NCBI RefSeq assembly: GCF_001039355.2 | Contig: NW_019775951.1 | Location: forward strand, 114,949-158,244 | Source: Lingula anatina | Taxonomy: Eukaryota; Brachiopoda; Lingulata; Lingulida; Lingulidae | Reading direction: 5' to 3' | Length of the DNA stretch: 43,296 nucleotides | Part shown: in pieces, positions 9,271 through 20,724 of the stretch | How positions within the stretch are numbered: position 1 is the stretch's first letter | Layout of the letters: each line of letters begins with the position of its first letter | Made by a program: the position numbers and the translations under genes | The notes under the pieces: model-generated | Databases searched by the model: none | Told to the model about the DNA's origin: nothing | The model's input: the letters and a program-made list of their open reading frames with translations, nothing else

Positions 9271-9584
9271 CTTGAATCCCACTTCCTCTCTTAAATATGG
9301 AAATTTCAAACCGACTTGGCGCTATTCCTGCTCTCCACACAATTAAAAGGGCGCAGACATTTTGTTTTTCAGAACGAGATTCTGACGTGACGTCATGCGA
9401 TCAACAAGTGCGCAGGTGCAGAGTAAGAGAATTTTTACCGTTCACACACAACACACGATGGAGCGGGGGTCTTAAGATTTTAACATTAAAACTACGACTT
9501 TTAATTTATATCAATTACCTAGCATGCTTGGGGATTTACATTGGATTATTTTAGCGAGCTGACCAAGGGAAATCGCGAACCAAA
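9271..9584. promoter_or_regulatory. Possible shared promoter between TMEM177 and EPB41L5, with a CRE
   Basis: This is the region upstream of EPB41L5 and, in the other direction, upstream of TMEM177. TGACGTCA, the palindromic CREB/ATF consensus, is at 9388-9395, overlapping a second half-site TGACGT at 9383-9388. CpG is more frequent here than in the surrounding intronic sequence. No TATA box is obvious. That both genes start from this region is inference from gene layout; transcript ends are not visible. Confidence 0.5.
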
Positions 9585-9725
9585 ATGTCTAGACTTATAC
9601 GGTTTTTGAGCCGAAGACGAACGGGTCGCGGGATTCAGAAAGTTGGGGATGGAAAGCCAAGAAAGGGATGCATCAATTGCAAAATAATCCTACTGGATGG
9701 AACGGATATCAGCATAGACATAGAC
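9585..9725 (+). CDS. EPB41L5: EPB41L5/Yurt-type FERM protein, exon 1 (residues 1-47)
   Basis: Exon 1 of a protein 4.1-family gene. EPB41L5 (Drosophila Yurt) is a cortical FERM adaptor that binds Crumbs and acts in epithelial polarity and adhesion. The ATG at 9585 has A at -3 and an in-frame TAG 33 nt upstream (9552-9554), so the start is well supported. A short basic leader (MSRLIRFLSRRRTGRG) precedes the first strand of the FERM F1 lobe, CKIILLDGTDISIDID, which matches the L-L-D-G-T-D-x-S-x-D pattern of EPB41L5. The donor is GAC|GTAAGT at 9726, phase 0. EPB41L4B is the nearest alternative paralogue; PTPN4, also a FERM gene and a neighbour in human, fits the sequence less well. Confidence 0.88.
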
Positions 9726-10255
9726 GTAAGTAGAGATCTGACCTCTTATATGTTATATTTCCGATCCCGCCACGACAGAATCGTTCGAAATCTCGACTTC
9801 AAAATAGGGTTATATGCATGACCTAGTTTGGCCCTCGTCAATTTCATTGCTCCTCTCAACTCGATCATTCCAAGACGGCAAATGCAGATTCAGCTGCGCA
9901 ACTGGTGGTGGTTTATGGATTCTATGTACGAAAGAGACGGGGACACTTTTTTCTCCATTATGCCACAAATGCCCTTTAATTCCAGAAGCGTGTTAGCTAG
10001 TAGGAGGAATCAACGGCGTCGCCGTGCACCCCACCCCCATAAATTTAACTGTGTCCGCCTCCGACTGTCGGAACAAATCCCCACGTTATTGCTCTAGATA
10101 TATTGAAATGAATGATTTTGTTTATCAGATTTGTCTCTTTGATTGCTGCTGGCAGTTTGCTTTACCAATTACCTTATTGCAGCCAGTTAACATATTAATT
10201 TGTTAGTGTTGATGGTTGCAGTGAAGGTTAAATTTGGGATTAATTGATTAAGATT

Positions 10256-10272
10256 GGGGGGGGGGGGGGGGG
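10256..10272 (+). repeat. Poly-G run (17 G)
   Basis: An uninterrupted run of 17 G on the EPB41L5 sense strand, followed by GGAGGAAGAAGGG-type purine sequence. One of several such runs in the window. Confidence 0.9.
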
Positions 10273-11095
10273 AGGAAGAAGGGATCCCCATATCTTTATT
10301 ACTGCTCCCATTATACCATGCCTTGCTGTTACCCTTATTAATTAATGAATCTTATGCCATGTTAAAAGACATCTTAAGCCATGTTAAAGGACATACAGCA
10401 GTCTAAACTGGAAGTATATATATATCAGTGCTATCACAGCTGGTTTAGTATTAAAAACAATATATATATGACAATTTTGTGAAAGGTGGCAGGCTAGCAT
10501 GGCCATGGGTAGTCAAACCAAAAGCAAACTATTAACCACCACACAAATTGCATCTGTGTAATCCAATAAAAATGACATATATGCAGCATGTCAATTTTAT
10601 GGACAGCAAATAAATTTTAAATGGCAATCCATCAGAACATTTGTTTCTGCCTCGAAAACTCATGCTTAAGACAGCTGTTTTACTGGATAAGTAATACGTG
10701 TCATATCTATCCATACAAAACCATATATTATTGAGATACAGCTGGGACATTGGACAAGATATCCTGTCACATACATGATGTGTAATTCTTATGATTGGTC
10801 CATGATGCTGGTCTGTTTTATAGTACAAGTGCGTTTATAATGCAAGAACCACATTTGTCGAATTACAGTACTGCTCGTTTCAAATGCCAAGCTGTCTTTG
10901 CCATTGTGATTAAAATGAGCATTCAAAGCTGAACTGATTTTAGTTTGAGAATAAAGGGTATTTTGCTTATTAGCATGTGCATTATTATGCTTAATGTCTA
11001 TTGAAATGTAGTTGTTTATTATTTGCATAGTGGTTATTAATGGTTGTTTAATTTCATTACATCAACACTACAGGTGGTATTGCTGAGTAAAAGTA

Positions 11096-11098
<3 letters not shown>

Positions 11099-11132
<34 letters not shown>
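11099..11132. repeat. (GA)n microsatellite
   Basis: 17 uninterrupted GA units inside intron 1. Confidence 0.95.
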
Positions 11133-11135
<3 letters not shown>

Positions 11136-11581
11136 TTGACAAAATTCACCAGCTTTATCTCCCCCCATCAGCTACAACTGTGAAGCAGTTATTAAATTTA
11201 ACTAGCCTAAGGAGATACAGCTTCATTCAGATAGAACACAGTTGTGCTGCTTATAAATAATAATATTTATTAGTATTATTGCATCTTTACCTAGTACTGT
11301 AATACTGCAACATTCTTCAACAGGTATCTAATTATGATTCCCCCCTCTCCAAACACACCCTTCCTGGCTAATATTTCTATCAAAGGCTTACTTTTAAATT
11401 TGCACTGTATCCCAATTTTGAAATTGTGCCCCTTTTCATACATGTATCCTGATACATGGGTTATATGATGAAATAAAATTAGTGATTAATTCAGTTGTTT
11501 GTAATACAGAAGGTGATATTATGACTGGGATGGTCTGGTCCCATTCAATTACCTAAGTGCAGTAGAGTTAATGGTATTCAG

Positions 11582-12145
11582 ACTAATACCCCGTTCACAC
11601 TACGCTCAGTTATCCGGATAAATTGCGAATTAGGTCACAATTCGAATAAATGCAGTAGTGTGAACGCAAGAGGATTTTTGTAATGCGCATTTTCAAAATC
11701 CTGCAAGCGAGGTGGATTTCTAAGCGCGATCCGGATAACTTACCGGAATCGACACCTGTACAGACCTAACTGCGCATGTGTGCAGATAAGTGCGGGTATC
11801 TATGAACGCTTGTTTATTACTTTAGCGATTGCACCAAACGTATTTGGAGGTCACCATTCACTACAACTTGAGGAAACAAACTTATTTTGCCATCTTATGC
11901 TTCCCAAGAATGCTGGAATGTCTTTTTGAGATACATTTGCCGTCAGACTTTTTTGTTGGTATTTTGAGTTTTTCTGTGCGGCGCATGCGCGAGTGTTCAA
12001 AACAGGAAGTTAAACCTGAAATTTTCAACGTGGGATTCGGATTTGCTTCGCGAGTGTGAACGCAATGCCGAATTGGATTCCCCACGAAAAATCCGAATTA
12101 CAGAAATGCGCATTTTTGCAACTGTAGTGTGAATGGGGTATTAGT
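11582..12145 (+). mobile_element. Family C element, complete copy C1
   Basis: A 564-bp element with almost perfect inverted ends: ACTAATACCCCGTTCACACT at the left and, on the other strand, ACTAATACCCCATTCACACT at the right. Subterminal parts also pair (TCCGGATAA, GTAGTGTGAACGC and GAGTGTGAACGC motifs). CpG and GCGCAT motifs are unusually frequent for this window. I could not fix a target duplication outside the inverted ends. No transposase frame is present. A truncated copy is at 6863-7214. Confidence 0.8.
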
Positions 12146-12334
12146 TAATGGATGGACCAGAAGGTAATTGTTCAACTGGGATGGTGGGATTCACGTTGGT
12201 AGTTGAGGGGTCCTTGTCTCGGGCAATATTGGTGAATGTATGGATGAAGAAATATAGAATGAAAGACAGATCTAAATAATTGTTTTGGATGAATACATGT
12301 GTACAGAGTTTAATTTTTCACTTGTTTTACCTGT

Positions 12335-12338
<4 letters not shown>

Positions 12339-12374
<36 letters not shown>
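12339..12374. repeat. (AG)n microsatellite
   Basis: 18 AG units in intron 1. Confidence 0.95.
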
Positions 12375-12375
<1 letters not shown>

Positions 12376-12777
12376 ATCACAGATAGATATTCTCACATGC
12401 ACACACATTTTCACCAATGCACTTTTATGATCAGGCATATCTGCTTATTATTATTCTATGCCAATACAAATATGCGAAATATTAAAGCAAAAACAGCAGC
12501 ACATGATATTTCAGTAGAAAAAGAAGTGATAATGTCTGTCTCCATACATGTTTTTATTCAAGGTAGGAGCCCCTGCATTGGAGATTTGAAGTCGGGCAGA
12601 CTGGTTATTTCCTGATTATAGCATTATGATTCATGAGGAATGAGCAGCATCACAAAATAAATGCTACTAGGCTTGACTTGTGTTTATTTGAATAGCAATG
12701 AGTCAATTTTGATTCTAAATAAAGAAGTGATATAGGACTAATCGATGACATGTCTTGTTGTTGAGAGGGTTGCTCTT

Positions 12778-12792
12778 GGGGGGGGGGGGGGG
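12778..12792 (+). repeat. Poly-G run (15 G)
   Basis: Fifteen G in a row on the EPB41L5 sense strand. Confidence 0.9.
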
Positions 12793-13598
12793 CATTCAGT
12801 TTTGTTGGAACAAAAAATGATTTTGAGACTTGTGACTGAAGGAAAATGGTTTGTAAGGCCTCTCCTGGGATAAAATTTATTTTGGCACATAACTGAAAAT
12901 CAGAAAAGAATGATTTTAAAAAGCAGAAATCTTTTGTGAGGGGTTACTATTTATTAAAAAGCAAAACAATTTAAAAATTGCAATATTATAATATATGTAA
13001 ATTTGTTGTTGTGATCTTAAAATGTTGAGCGCAGGTGAACGCATAAGAATGGTATGTAGAATATAATTAAACTTTTTGGTTTATTTTCCCTTTGGGTGAA
13101 GTCTGCTATGTTCATTTTAATAGGTCATGATGACATCTAGAGCAATTAAAAGCTATATATATACTTTTTATCAGTTGTCATGTCTGAGTGAATCAACAAA
13201 GGAAATGAATATATATATAAAAGGCAAGACTTGAGCATATTATAGTTTAAATAAACTGCCATAAAATGACACAGAAGTCCAGTGTTAACTCACCTTTTAA
13301 TTGGCAATATCTTGAAGGATTTTTTTTTATCATGGAGAGGTTGGATAATGCCATAAAATGTTGCTACTGAAAAGGTAATCTATGGTATCAGTTAACAATA
13401 AAACCAGGATATAGCTGCATGGCTGGAATGATGATGATGAGGCAGTGATATGTGGGCTTGCAAAAATGAGAAATGAAACCTCATAATGAGGTGTGTTGTT
13501 CTTTATCTTGTTTTATGGTTAAGATGTCTCATATTGGCCAGTATTTTATTTCTTCTCTCTCCATCTCTTTCCTCTGTCTCCATTCTTGATCTGCTACT

Positions 13599-13601
<3 letters not shown>

Positions 13602-13633
<32 letters not shown>
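13602..13633. repeat. (TC)n microsatellite
   Basis: 16 TC units; a looser pyrimidine-rich lead-in starts near 13550. Confidence 0.95.
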
Positions 13634-13635
<2 letters not shown>

Positions 13636-14278
13636 GTTCTATGATCACTGATATATATGCACAGGTTTACTCGCCTTGGTAGAATGTGTTTCGCACTCAC
13701 AGCTCAATACTAGAGCCACCCATTGCAAAATGCATCTTAAACTACATGGCTGCATTTCCAGTGATTTTGTGTCATCTTGACTTGTACACATACCACCCAA
13801 TTAAGACATGATAGTTTTTGGCAGAACAATCCAGTGGCAAAACCTAAACTGTGCCATCGTGTGAAACATCAGCAGATTTAATATTAGTACTCTTTTCATG
13901 GAAAGTAACTTTATTATGAAACAGCACATGGTCAGTTAAGCCGTCTCAACTCGGATGGAATTGCACCTTAGGAAAATACAGCCTGTGTGTGTTTGCACTG
14001 CCCATGTGAACACTCTATCCTGCTAATTAGATGGAACCCTGTACCTGGCCAAATGCCTCTGGGATGCTCTGCATTCCTGGCATACTGTCAATCAATACCT
14101 TACCATGGCCCAGACTTATCCTCATTCAGTTAATATTATAGATCATAATATTTTCTTCAAAACAGAAGGTGAGATTGGAGGTATTTGATTTTGTGTATTT
14201 TGATGTCTTTTGCAAATGAAACTTCACTTTTTCGGTGAATGTAAATATGTGCTAGTAAACAGTAATAGCCTAGACATC

Positions 14279-14449
14279 CTGGGGTAGTGCTAGCAATTTT
14301 TTTCGCTTAGCCAAATCATCACTTTTTTGTCAATTTGTTATCCAAATGGTGTTAATTTGACTAAAATGAGTCAAATCAAGCCCTTTATGTTTAGCCAATT
14401 TAAGTCAGTTTTAGCATTTGGCTAAATTGGCGAGTGTTAGCGCTGCCCG
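14279..14449 (+). mobile_element. Family F MITE, copy F1
   Basis: A 171-bp AT-rich element starting CTGGGGTAGTGCTAGCA and ending with the inverted counterpart TTAGCGCTGCCCG. It is flanked by the 7-bp direct repeat AGACATC (14272-14278 and 14450-14456), which extends to 8 bp with one mismatch. The interior carries repeated TTTGGCTAA / TTAGCCAA motifs in inverted pairs. The 7-8 bp duplication suggests hAT, but the ends are not canonical. Confidence 0.78.
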
Positions 14450-15259
14450 AGACATCATATGCTGAACCCAGTAGTGAACTCCACAGACTATTGTTTCTAG
14501 CTTAGTTGCGAAAAACTTCACCTGTGTCAGCATTTGATGCTCACACCATTAAATGAGATTTTGAAAGAATTGTAGGAGAAAGTTGTCAGAAGTAATGGGC
14601 AGTTAACAAGTGTGATGGGGCATTGTATCAAAACATTTAAATAGCAGATAGAAATTATCCGCAGGTAGTTTATACACATATATTCTAGATACATGTTTGC
14701 TCTTGCACAACAGAAGGAAATCGCCAAGTTTGGGGTGTTACTCTGATATTAATAATATTGCTCTCTTAGGTGATATTCCTGGCTCAAAATTTTGACCATC
14801 ATTGTCAAAAAGTTTTATCCTCTCCTCACACTGTCTCATGTGTCATCACACAGTTCCCAATACTTCATAATTTAAATGTATCTTAGAATAAATTTTCCCT
14901 TTATTAGCACATGATCTGCTGAAAGATGAGTGGTCATATATATGTATCTAGTGTAAATGCAGCTCAAAATCTCCCTCTCAACAAACAGCTTCCATTGCAG
15001 CCAAGGCTTAACCAAGATTTGTTAGGTACTAGTATACATAATAAAATATTGTATCATAAGCAAGCTGACACATTAAGCCTGTCAGTAAATGATTGATGAC
15101 TAGAATAAAATCGTATTTTAAGTGTTATGTCCATACCAGAATGCGGCAGATTAAGTGATGAAGATTTGCAGCTGGATTATGATTTGCATTGTTAATCCCA
15201 AGTGTATATATAAAACTTGATGTTCCATAGTGCCCATTGAGAAAGCGGGCACTAGCTTA

Positions 15260-15474
15260 CACCCCATTCTCATAGATTAGATCGATCTACATTGGATCGA
15301 CCTAACTCCCTGGGGTTTCACGCTAAATAGCTGTCAGCCGGGCGGACACGAAAGTTAATTACTCCTTACAGCTTGTAGTAGGCGGGGACGGACACTTAAT
15401 GCGGATTATCTGACAGTAATCTAGTGAGACTCCCCGCGGTGATAGATCGATCTAAAAGTTGTGAGAACAGAGCC
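15260..15474 (+). mobile_element. Family A MITE, copy A4
   Basis: A 215-bp copy flanked by direct TTA at 15257-15259 and 15475-15477. Ends CACCCCATTCTCATAG and, on the other strand, GGCTCTGTTCTCACAA. It belongs to the second subtype (centre CGGACACGAAAGTTAATTAC, shared with A5 and A7). Confidence 0.88.
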
Positions 15475-16424
15475 TTACTCATCCTGAACTGCTCCAAAGT
15501 CTTATGTATTTCTCTGGAAATTGGGGTATTTTGGATATATTTATTATAATCTCCCTTGCCCGTCCCTGCAAAGTGTTGAATCTGACTTATGCCCTTCTGG
15601 ATGATGGAGAAAAAAAATAATCTCTAAAACTTGGTGAATAGTAAAATTACTAATGCCAGTGGTTATTTATAAGATACACAGTGTCTGGATATATATATAT
15701 ATATGTTGCTGTCATCTGTTGTAATATAAGTTTACCTAAATGAAAATGTGTGTTCCTTGATATTTAGCATAAAATAAAGGCAAGAGAGAGAAAGAGAGAA
15801 TTCGTGTTAGTTTACATAAGAGAGTGATCTCCCTCTCTTGGGAAACCGTACGGGAGATGTCCCTGTTCTATAACGCAACTATGACCCAATTCAAAAACTG
15901 GTTTAAGATGTGGAAGTAGATCATGTTACGTGTACATTTCATCTCAGATCTGCCAGTGCAGATGTGTCACAAAGTCATGACAGACACAACTTAATTAAGA
16001 CAAGACATCGCTATTAAGTCACCCAGGGTAGGGGTTAACGACACTGCCCGCTGGTCAGGTATTTGGGACTGGCCACAGTAGAACCCACTGCAAGGCCACA
16101 CATGAGTGATCAATGTGAAGTACAATTAATCAAATCATACAGTTACTTTTGTCTGGTGCATTAGATTTATGTAATAAACCTGTCAGGTCGGAGGATGAAT
16201 GTCGCGTTCACTTGAACAGCAACTTTGTTAAAAAAAATGAACTTGCTGGTGTCATGTAAGATGAAGTTGTGCACAGAATATATATTTTATATAGAATATA
16301 CAAGACGTATAAAGCTCTTTTGTTAGACGGAAGAGGTTGTGATGATCTGATGTAAAAACAAAGTATGAGTCAGTCAGTGCATTTGAGGTGCATTTTCTTG
16401 ATGAAGGAGTCTGGAATGTGTGTT

Positions 16425-16428
<4 letters not shown>

Positions 16429-16469
<41 letters not shown>

Positions 16470-16487
16470 GGGGGTGGGGTGGGGGGT
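16429..16487. repeat. (GT)n microsatellite with a G-rich tail
   Basis: About 20 GT units to 16468, then TTGGGGGTGGGGTGGGGGG to 16487. The tail has several G-tracts on the sense strand and could form a G-quadruplex. Confidence 0.9.
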
Positions 16488-16986
16488 TTGCAGGGATGTA
16501 CCTCCTCTTCCTCCGTCTGTACTACTGCTATAGTGTTACCACATTAAATTTTTATTCAAAAATTTAGAGACCATCTGCTTATCACAAGGTGTGTATATTG
16601 TAATGTATTTTGTTTGTGAATTTTAATTCTCCCAATTTTTCTTGTCCAACCCAGTGCCTTCTCGTCCCACATAGAAAACAAAAAAAAAAAAACAAAAAAA
16701 ATTTAAAAAGTGTTCATTTGACAAAAAATTACTTAATTGGCTTAGCCCAGAATAGAAAATGTTACAAAAACTATGTAAAAACCATGCGTGAAAACCTAGT
16801 GGCTGTGACCCAGACTTAATTGCACATAAACTCTATGGAAGGTATGATATATGGCGGTCTTTGGCTGGCAGAATATGACTTGCACTTGTTAATATTCTCT
16901 GTAAACGGTGTGCTTGGGCTGATTGTACTAAGTACACTACATTTTGGGTAACCCACTCTGGCATGTTGGAGTTCACCCAGAACAAA

Positions 16987-17526
16987 TGGCCCTACCTCTG
17001 CCAGATCCTCTGGTGTGATTGACGCTTTATTCTTTATTACTGGTAATTATGCTGAACTGGTGCCAATGCTACACTTGTTCTCATTACTCACGAAAAATGG
17101 TGAGAATGATTGGATTAATCGCTGGGTTGGGGGGGGGGGGAGAAGGGAGCGAGATGCACTACTTTCCAACCTCGTTAAGAGTCATCGCTATCAATATGGC
17201 ATACCAGGGTGCTGCATCCAATACTTCAAAGCATGTACTGATACACAACTTGAAAACGGGTAGCATAATCCATCTACCGGTGAATTTAGAATCATTTGGT
17301 GCTGAGTCTTAGGGACCGTTCACATGGAAAGTCTATTTTCTAAAAATCTATTTTCTATTCGCGGTATCTTGTGATCACGGAAGTAACTGGCTCGCGCTGC
17401 CAGTAATTACGCCGCGGGATATTCAGGGCACAGACCGTGATCAATAGATGTATACCGCAAATAGAAAATAGATTTTTAGAAAATAGACTTTCCATGTGAA
17501 CGGTCCCTTACAGTTGGGTTGGCCTG
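16987..17526 (+). mobile_element. Family E element, old copy E2, interrupted by D1
   Basis: The right part is clear: CTTGAAAACGGGTAG, ATCTACCGGTGAATT and GAGTCTTA/CAGTTGGGTTGGCCT align to the right arm of E1 (19320-19405). The left limit is weak and approximate. A poly-G run lies inside (17129-17140). The element is cut at 17311/17511 by the palindromic D1 insertion. Confidence 0.6.
17312..17507. mobile_element. Family D palindromic MITE, copy D1
   Basis: A 196-bp near-perfect palindrome flanked by direct TTA (17309-17311 and 17508-17510). Both arms start GGGACCGTTCACATGGAAAG and continue through the CTATTTTCTAAAAATC segment to GCGGTAT-type sequence. The loop region is GC-rich (GCTCGCGCTGCCAGTAATTA). 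A TWA duplication and GGG start fit PIF/Harbinger-type MITEs. It sits inside E2. Confidence 0.88.
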
Positions 17527-18397
17527 GTTATTGTCCTTTCTCAGATGTGACCACTGTCTAAGTCTTTATTTTAACTAAATATGTCTGTGAAACCCAGAAA
17601 AAAATTAGGCTAGAGGGAGAGGGATAGACTCCGTTGCTAGAGCTAAGAGTTCAAACATCAACTCCACACAATCAGACTTTTGATCCAATCTGGGCAGATA
17701 TATACAATTAGGAAGGGCGGAGGAACCAACCACACTCAATTTTAACCAAAACAGAAAATACCCCTTCAGTAATTGACCTCCATACATAACCTCTACTGGT
17801 GTGTTTACCTTATTCTGTTGAGTCAATTGGACATATCAAATTTAATTGTGCATTGGAATTTCCGTCTGTCCTGTCCCTGTAGGCTTTTTATCAGTGGAGC
17901 CATTTATTAGAGTAGTTTGTTTGATCCAGTATAGGTGAACATGTTTTGCCCCTGTATCTTGACAGTGATCTTAGAATATTATTATTTTTTTAATACTAGT
18001 AAGTGTTGTGAGCAGTTGGTCCTGTACAGGGCTATTTTGACTTAAAATGTTTTTTTTTTAGTTTTAACGACAGGAAGTAGAAGTAGATATTTGATACTAG
18101 TACTAGTAACTGTTTCTCAGCGTGAATTACACTTTCCTGTCAGAGTCAGTCTAGATTTTCTGTATTTGTGGCCAATATCTCTATAGAATATTAGATCAAA
18201 ATTGGACAATTTAGGACAGAAAATTTATTCTGTTTTAGTTTTGGACAAATCTATAGCAATAACTGTTGCCTGGTATTGGTCTGATGCAATAGCCATATCA
18301 AACTCTTTTGCCATCAAACCATATATCTTCATTTAAGTGGGCTGAGATTGTGGGTGATACTCTGTGTCAAAAGTAAGAACCCGACTTCGTTGTGAAG

Positions 18398-18715
18398 TCA
18401 TTTTGTAGAACCAGTTCTTGAATGCTCCAACGCATTCAAATCCTTATCCAGGCAGGGATCTACTTGTCGTATTAAGTTGTCAATAAAGATATCATCCTGG
18501 GTGACATCAATATTAAATCTTAATCCAGGGATGAGTTCCTTATCCCGCGTGAGATCTCGAGGAGAATAGGGTGATGGCTTTAGAACATTGATAAATATCT
18601 CGTTTTGACGGCAAGTTCCTGCTTCATTTAAGACTTGAAATGAAGAAGGATTCTGTTTTTTTTTATCAGCGCCTAGGTTTAATATTAAGTAACATTCTGT
18701 GTCTGTTAAGCTGAT
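18398..18715 (-). other. Stop-free frame of about 105 codons without ATG
   Basis: The frame opens after TAA (18718-18716) and ends at TGA (18400-18398). Its translation includes FINVLKPSPYSPRDLTRDKE and GLRFNIDVTQDDIFIDNLIR, an ordinary soluble-protein composition unlike most random frames here. A weak acceptor-like AAAAACAG occurs at 18653-18660. I do not recognise it; it may be a decayed or minor exon, a transposon remnant, or chance. Confidence 0.2.
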
Positions 18716-19088
18716 TTAGGCCTGGGATTCCTGAGTGCAGAGAAAATAGGATTAAGTTTTTGTGTGCTGGTCCTGAGGGTCTCAAGTGAAGGATTTTGAA
18801 CATAAAGGATGCCAGGGGTTGATGAGTCTAGAAAGCAGAGTCACAGCATACAGTTTGTATAGAATGACAGAAAAGAACAGGGGCAGGGTTGCTGCAAGTT
18901 TTTGAACAGGGAGGCAACATTTAGGAAAACTTGTGTAGAAATGGAGTTCCATAACTGTGTTAATAAGTTAAAGTAGGGTGGGATAATTTTCAAAAAGTTT
19001 TGCCTTATCCATGGATTTTAACACTGATGCTTTTTTTACCATTTATAGGAAACAGAAAACACGGTGCCAAATAGTTATTGTACTAGTA

Positions 19089-19405
19089 CAGGCCTACCCA
19101 ACTACCAGAGTCGGCACCTAAGGATCCTGAATTCACTGGTAGATCAGACCACACTACCGGTTTTCATGGTGTGTGTCAGATCGCATTACACAGTATCATA
19201 CCCTGAACAAATTTTGAGTGGTGATGCAAAGCTTTTCAACCCCGCTGAGAATCGTCACTATCACATCGCGTACTAGGCAAGATCGGTGTCGCGTCTGATA
19301 CTGTGTAATGCGATCTGACACACACCTTGAAAACGGGTAGTGTGGCCTGATCTACCGGTGAATTCAGGATCCTTAGGAGCCGAGTCTGGTAGTTGGGTAG
19401 GCCTG
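19089..19405. mobile_element. Family E element, copy E1, long inverted repeats
   Basis: A 317-bp element flanked by direct TAGTA (19084-19088 and 19406-19410). The arms pair over about 115 bp: both begin CAGGCCTACCCAACTACCAG and share CTAAGGATCCTGAATTCAC, GGTGTGTGTCAGATCGCATT and ACACAGTATCA. A loop of about 90 bp lies between. No transposase frame. Superfamily uncertain. Confidence 0.85.
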
Positions 19406-20160
19406 TAGTATGCATATGCAAACCTACACACAAGTGTGCAAATTATCATTGATAAAAACATTAGGGCCATGAACCATGAACCACTATGGCCTTTACTCCA
19501 AATAATTAGTAAGTACCATGTGATGTGACTTAAACCTCAACTGTGATTTTTTTCAGTGATGTGAATGGTTGCACCTTCAACACAGTCACTGTCACACATC
19601 TGTTCAAATAACATTTCTACTATACCTCCACTTCAACTCTCCCTCAAATACACAAAACTAAAGAATTATGCTGTAGAGTTTTAGTATAAAACCACCAGAC
19701 CCGTCGCCAGCAATTTTGAAAAGGGAGTTCTTTTTTTTTGAAAAAGTGGACCTTTTACCATGAAACCTTCCTGTACTCAGATAAACTTTTACCTAGAGGG
19801 AACCTTAACCTGGTCGACCCCCCCCCCCCTTACCTCCCCTGGCTACAGGGCTGACCACAACAAAACAAAGCTACTAGTAGTAAAATTCTGCTTGTGGACA
19901 CTGCCAGTGTATTGTTATTTACACGTCTTATCTGACCATCTGTGACACCCCAGTCTTTCTGTAATGGTCAGTTTCTGTGGTCAATGGCCGGATTGTTGTG
20001 GTCTGGAGATCTTATCTCACCTGTTCACATATATTATGAGTGCCATTATTTATATATATAGCTGAGGGACACAGCATTACCTGTCAGAAGTAGAGCATTA
20101 CCCAGGCAGTCAACCAGCTGTCTTCTGGTCTCACTATTTCAGTTTAAGGTGGTTGTTTTT

Positions 20161-20190
20161 TATGTACAGACACAGATGTGTCTGTACATA
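20161..20190. repeat. Perfect 14-bp palindrome at the edge of the tandem array
   Basis: TATGTACAGACACA (20161-20174) and its exact reverse complement (20177-20190) are separated by GA. The hairpin lies about 40 bp before the 161-bp tandem units. Confidence 0.85.
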
Positions 20191-20230
20191 TAGCCATCAC
20201 CTGCGTCTGTCATCGTCGCCGTGCACTTTC

Positions 20231-20710
20231 ACCGATAACACAATAAGTCAAAAACCATTTTACCTTTTGGCTTGAAACTTACAGAACTGATGAATATTCA
20301 TAATACGCAGGTCAAGTTCGAAAATCAGTGTGATCGGAGCAATTTTATGGAAGTTATGCTGTTTTTTCACTTTTTTCAGCATATATGCAACACCGATAAC
20401 ACAATAAGTGAAAAACTGTTTTACCTTTTGGTTTGAAACTTACAGAACTGATGAATATTCATAATACGCAGGTCAAGTTTGAAAATCAGTGTGATCGGAG
20501 CAATTTTATGGAAGTTATGGCGTTTTTTCACTTTTTTCAGCATATATGCAATACCGATAACACATTTCAAGGAAAATCAAGCGGCCAATTGTCTTGAAAT
20601 TCACAGGGGTGATCAGTCTTACTGAAATACAGATGAAATTCAAAAATAAGTTTGATCAGTTCAATTTTGGTGAAGTTATGCCTTTTTTTGTATATAAGTG
20701 TTTTTTCTTC
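20231..20710 (+). repeat. 161-bp tandem repeat, two close units and one diverged unit
   Basis: Units begin ACCGATAACAC at 20231, 20392 and 20553, a constant 161-bp period. The first two are nearly identical (shared CTGATGAATATTCATAATAC, CAGTGTGATCGGAGCAATTT). The third keeps the order but is diverged. No protein frame runs through the array. Confidence 0.88.
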
Positions 20711-20724
20711 AGATTTAATTCTTA

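Noticed and set aside
9814-10206. Overlapping plus-strand frames just after EPB41L5 exon 1
   Set aside because: They are short, mutually overlapping and within intron 1, with no splice sites joining them to the FERM frame.
11829-12085. Frames inside family C
   Set aside because: They lie in a non-autonomous element, read on both strands, and show no transposase motif.
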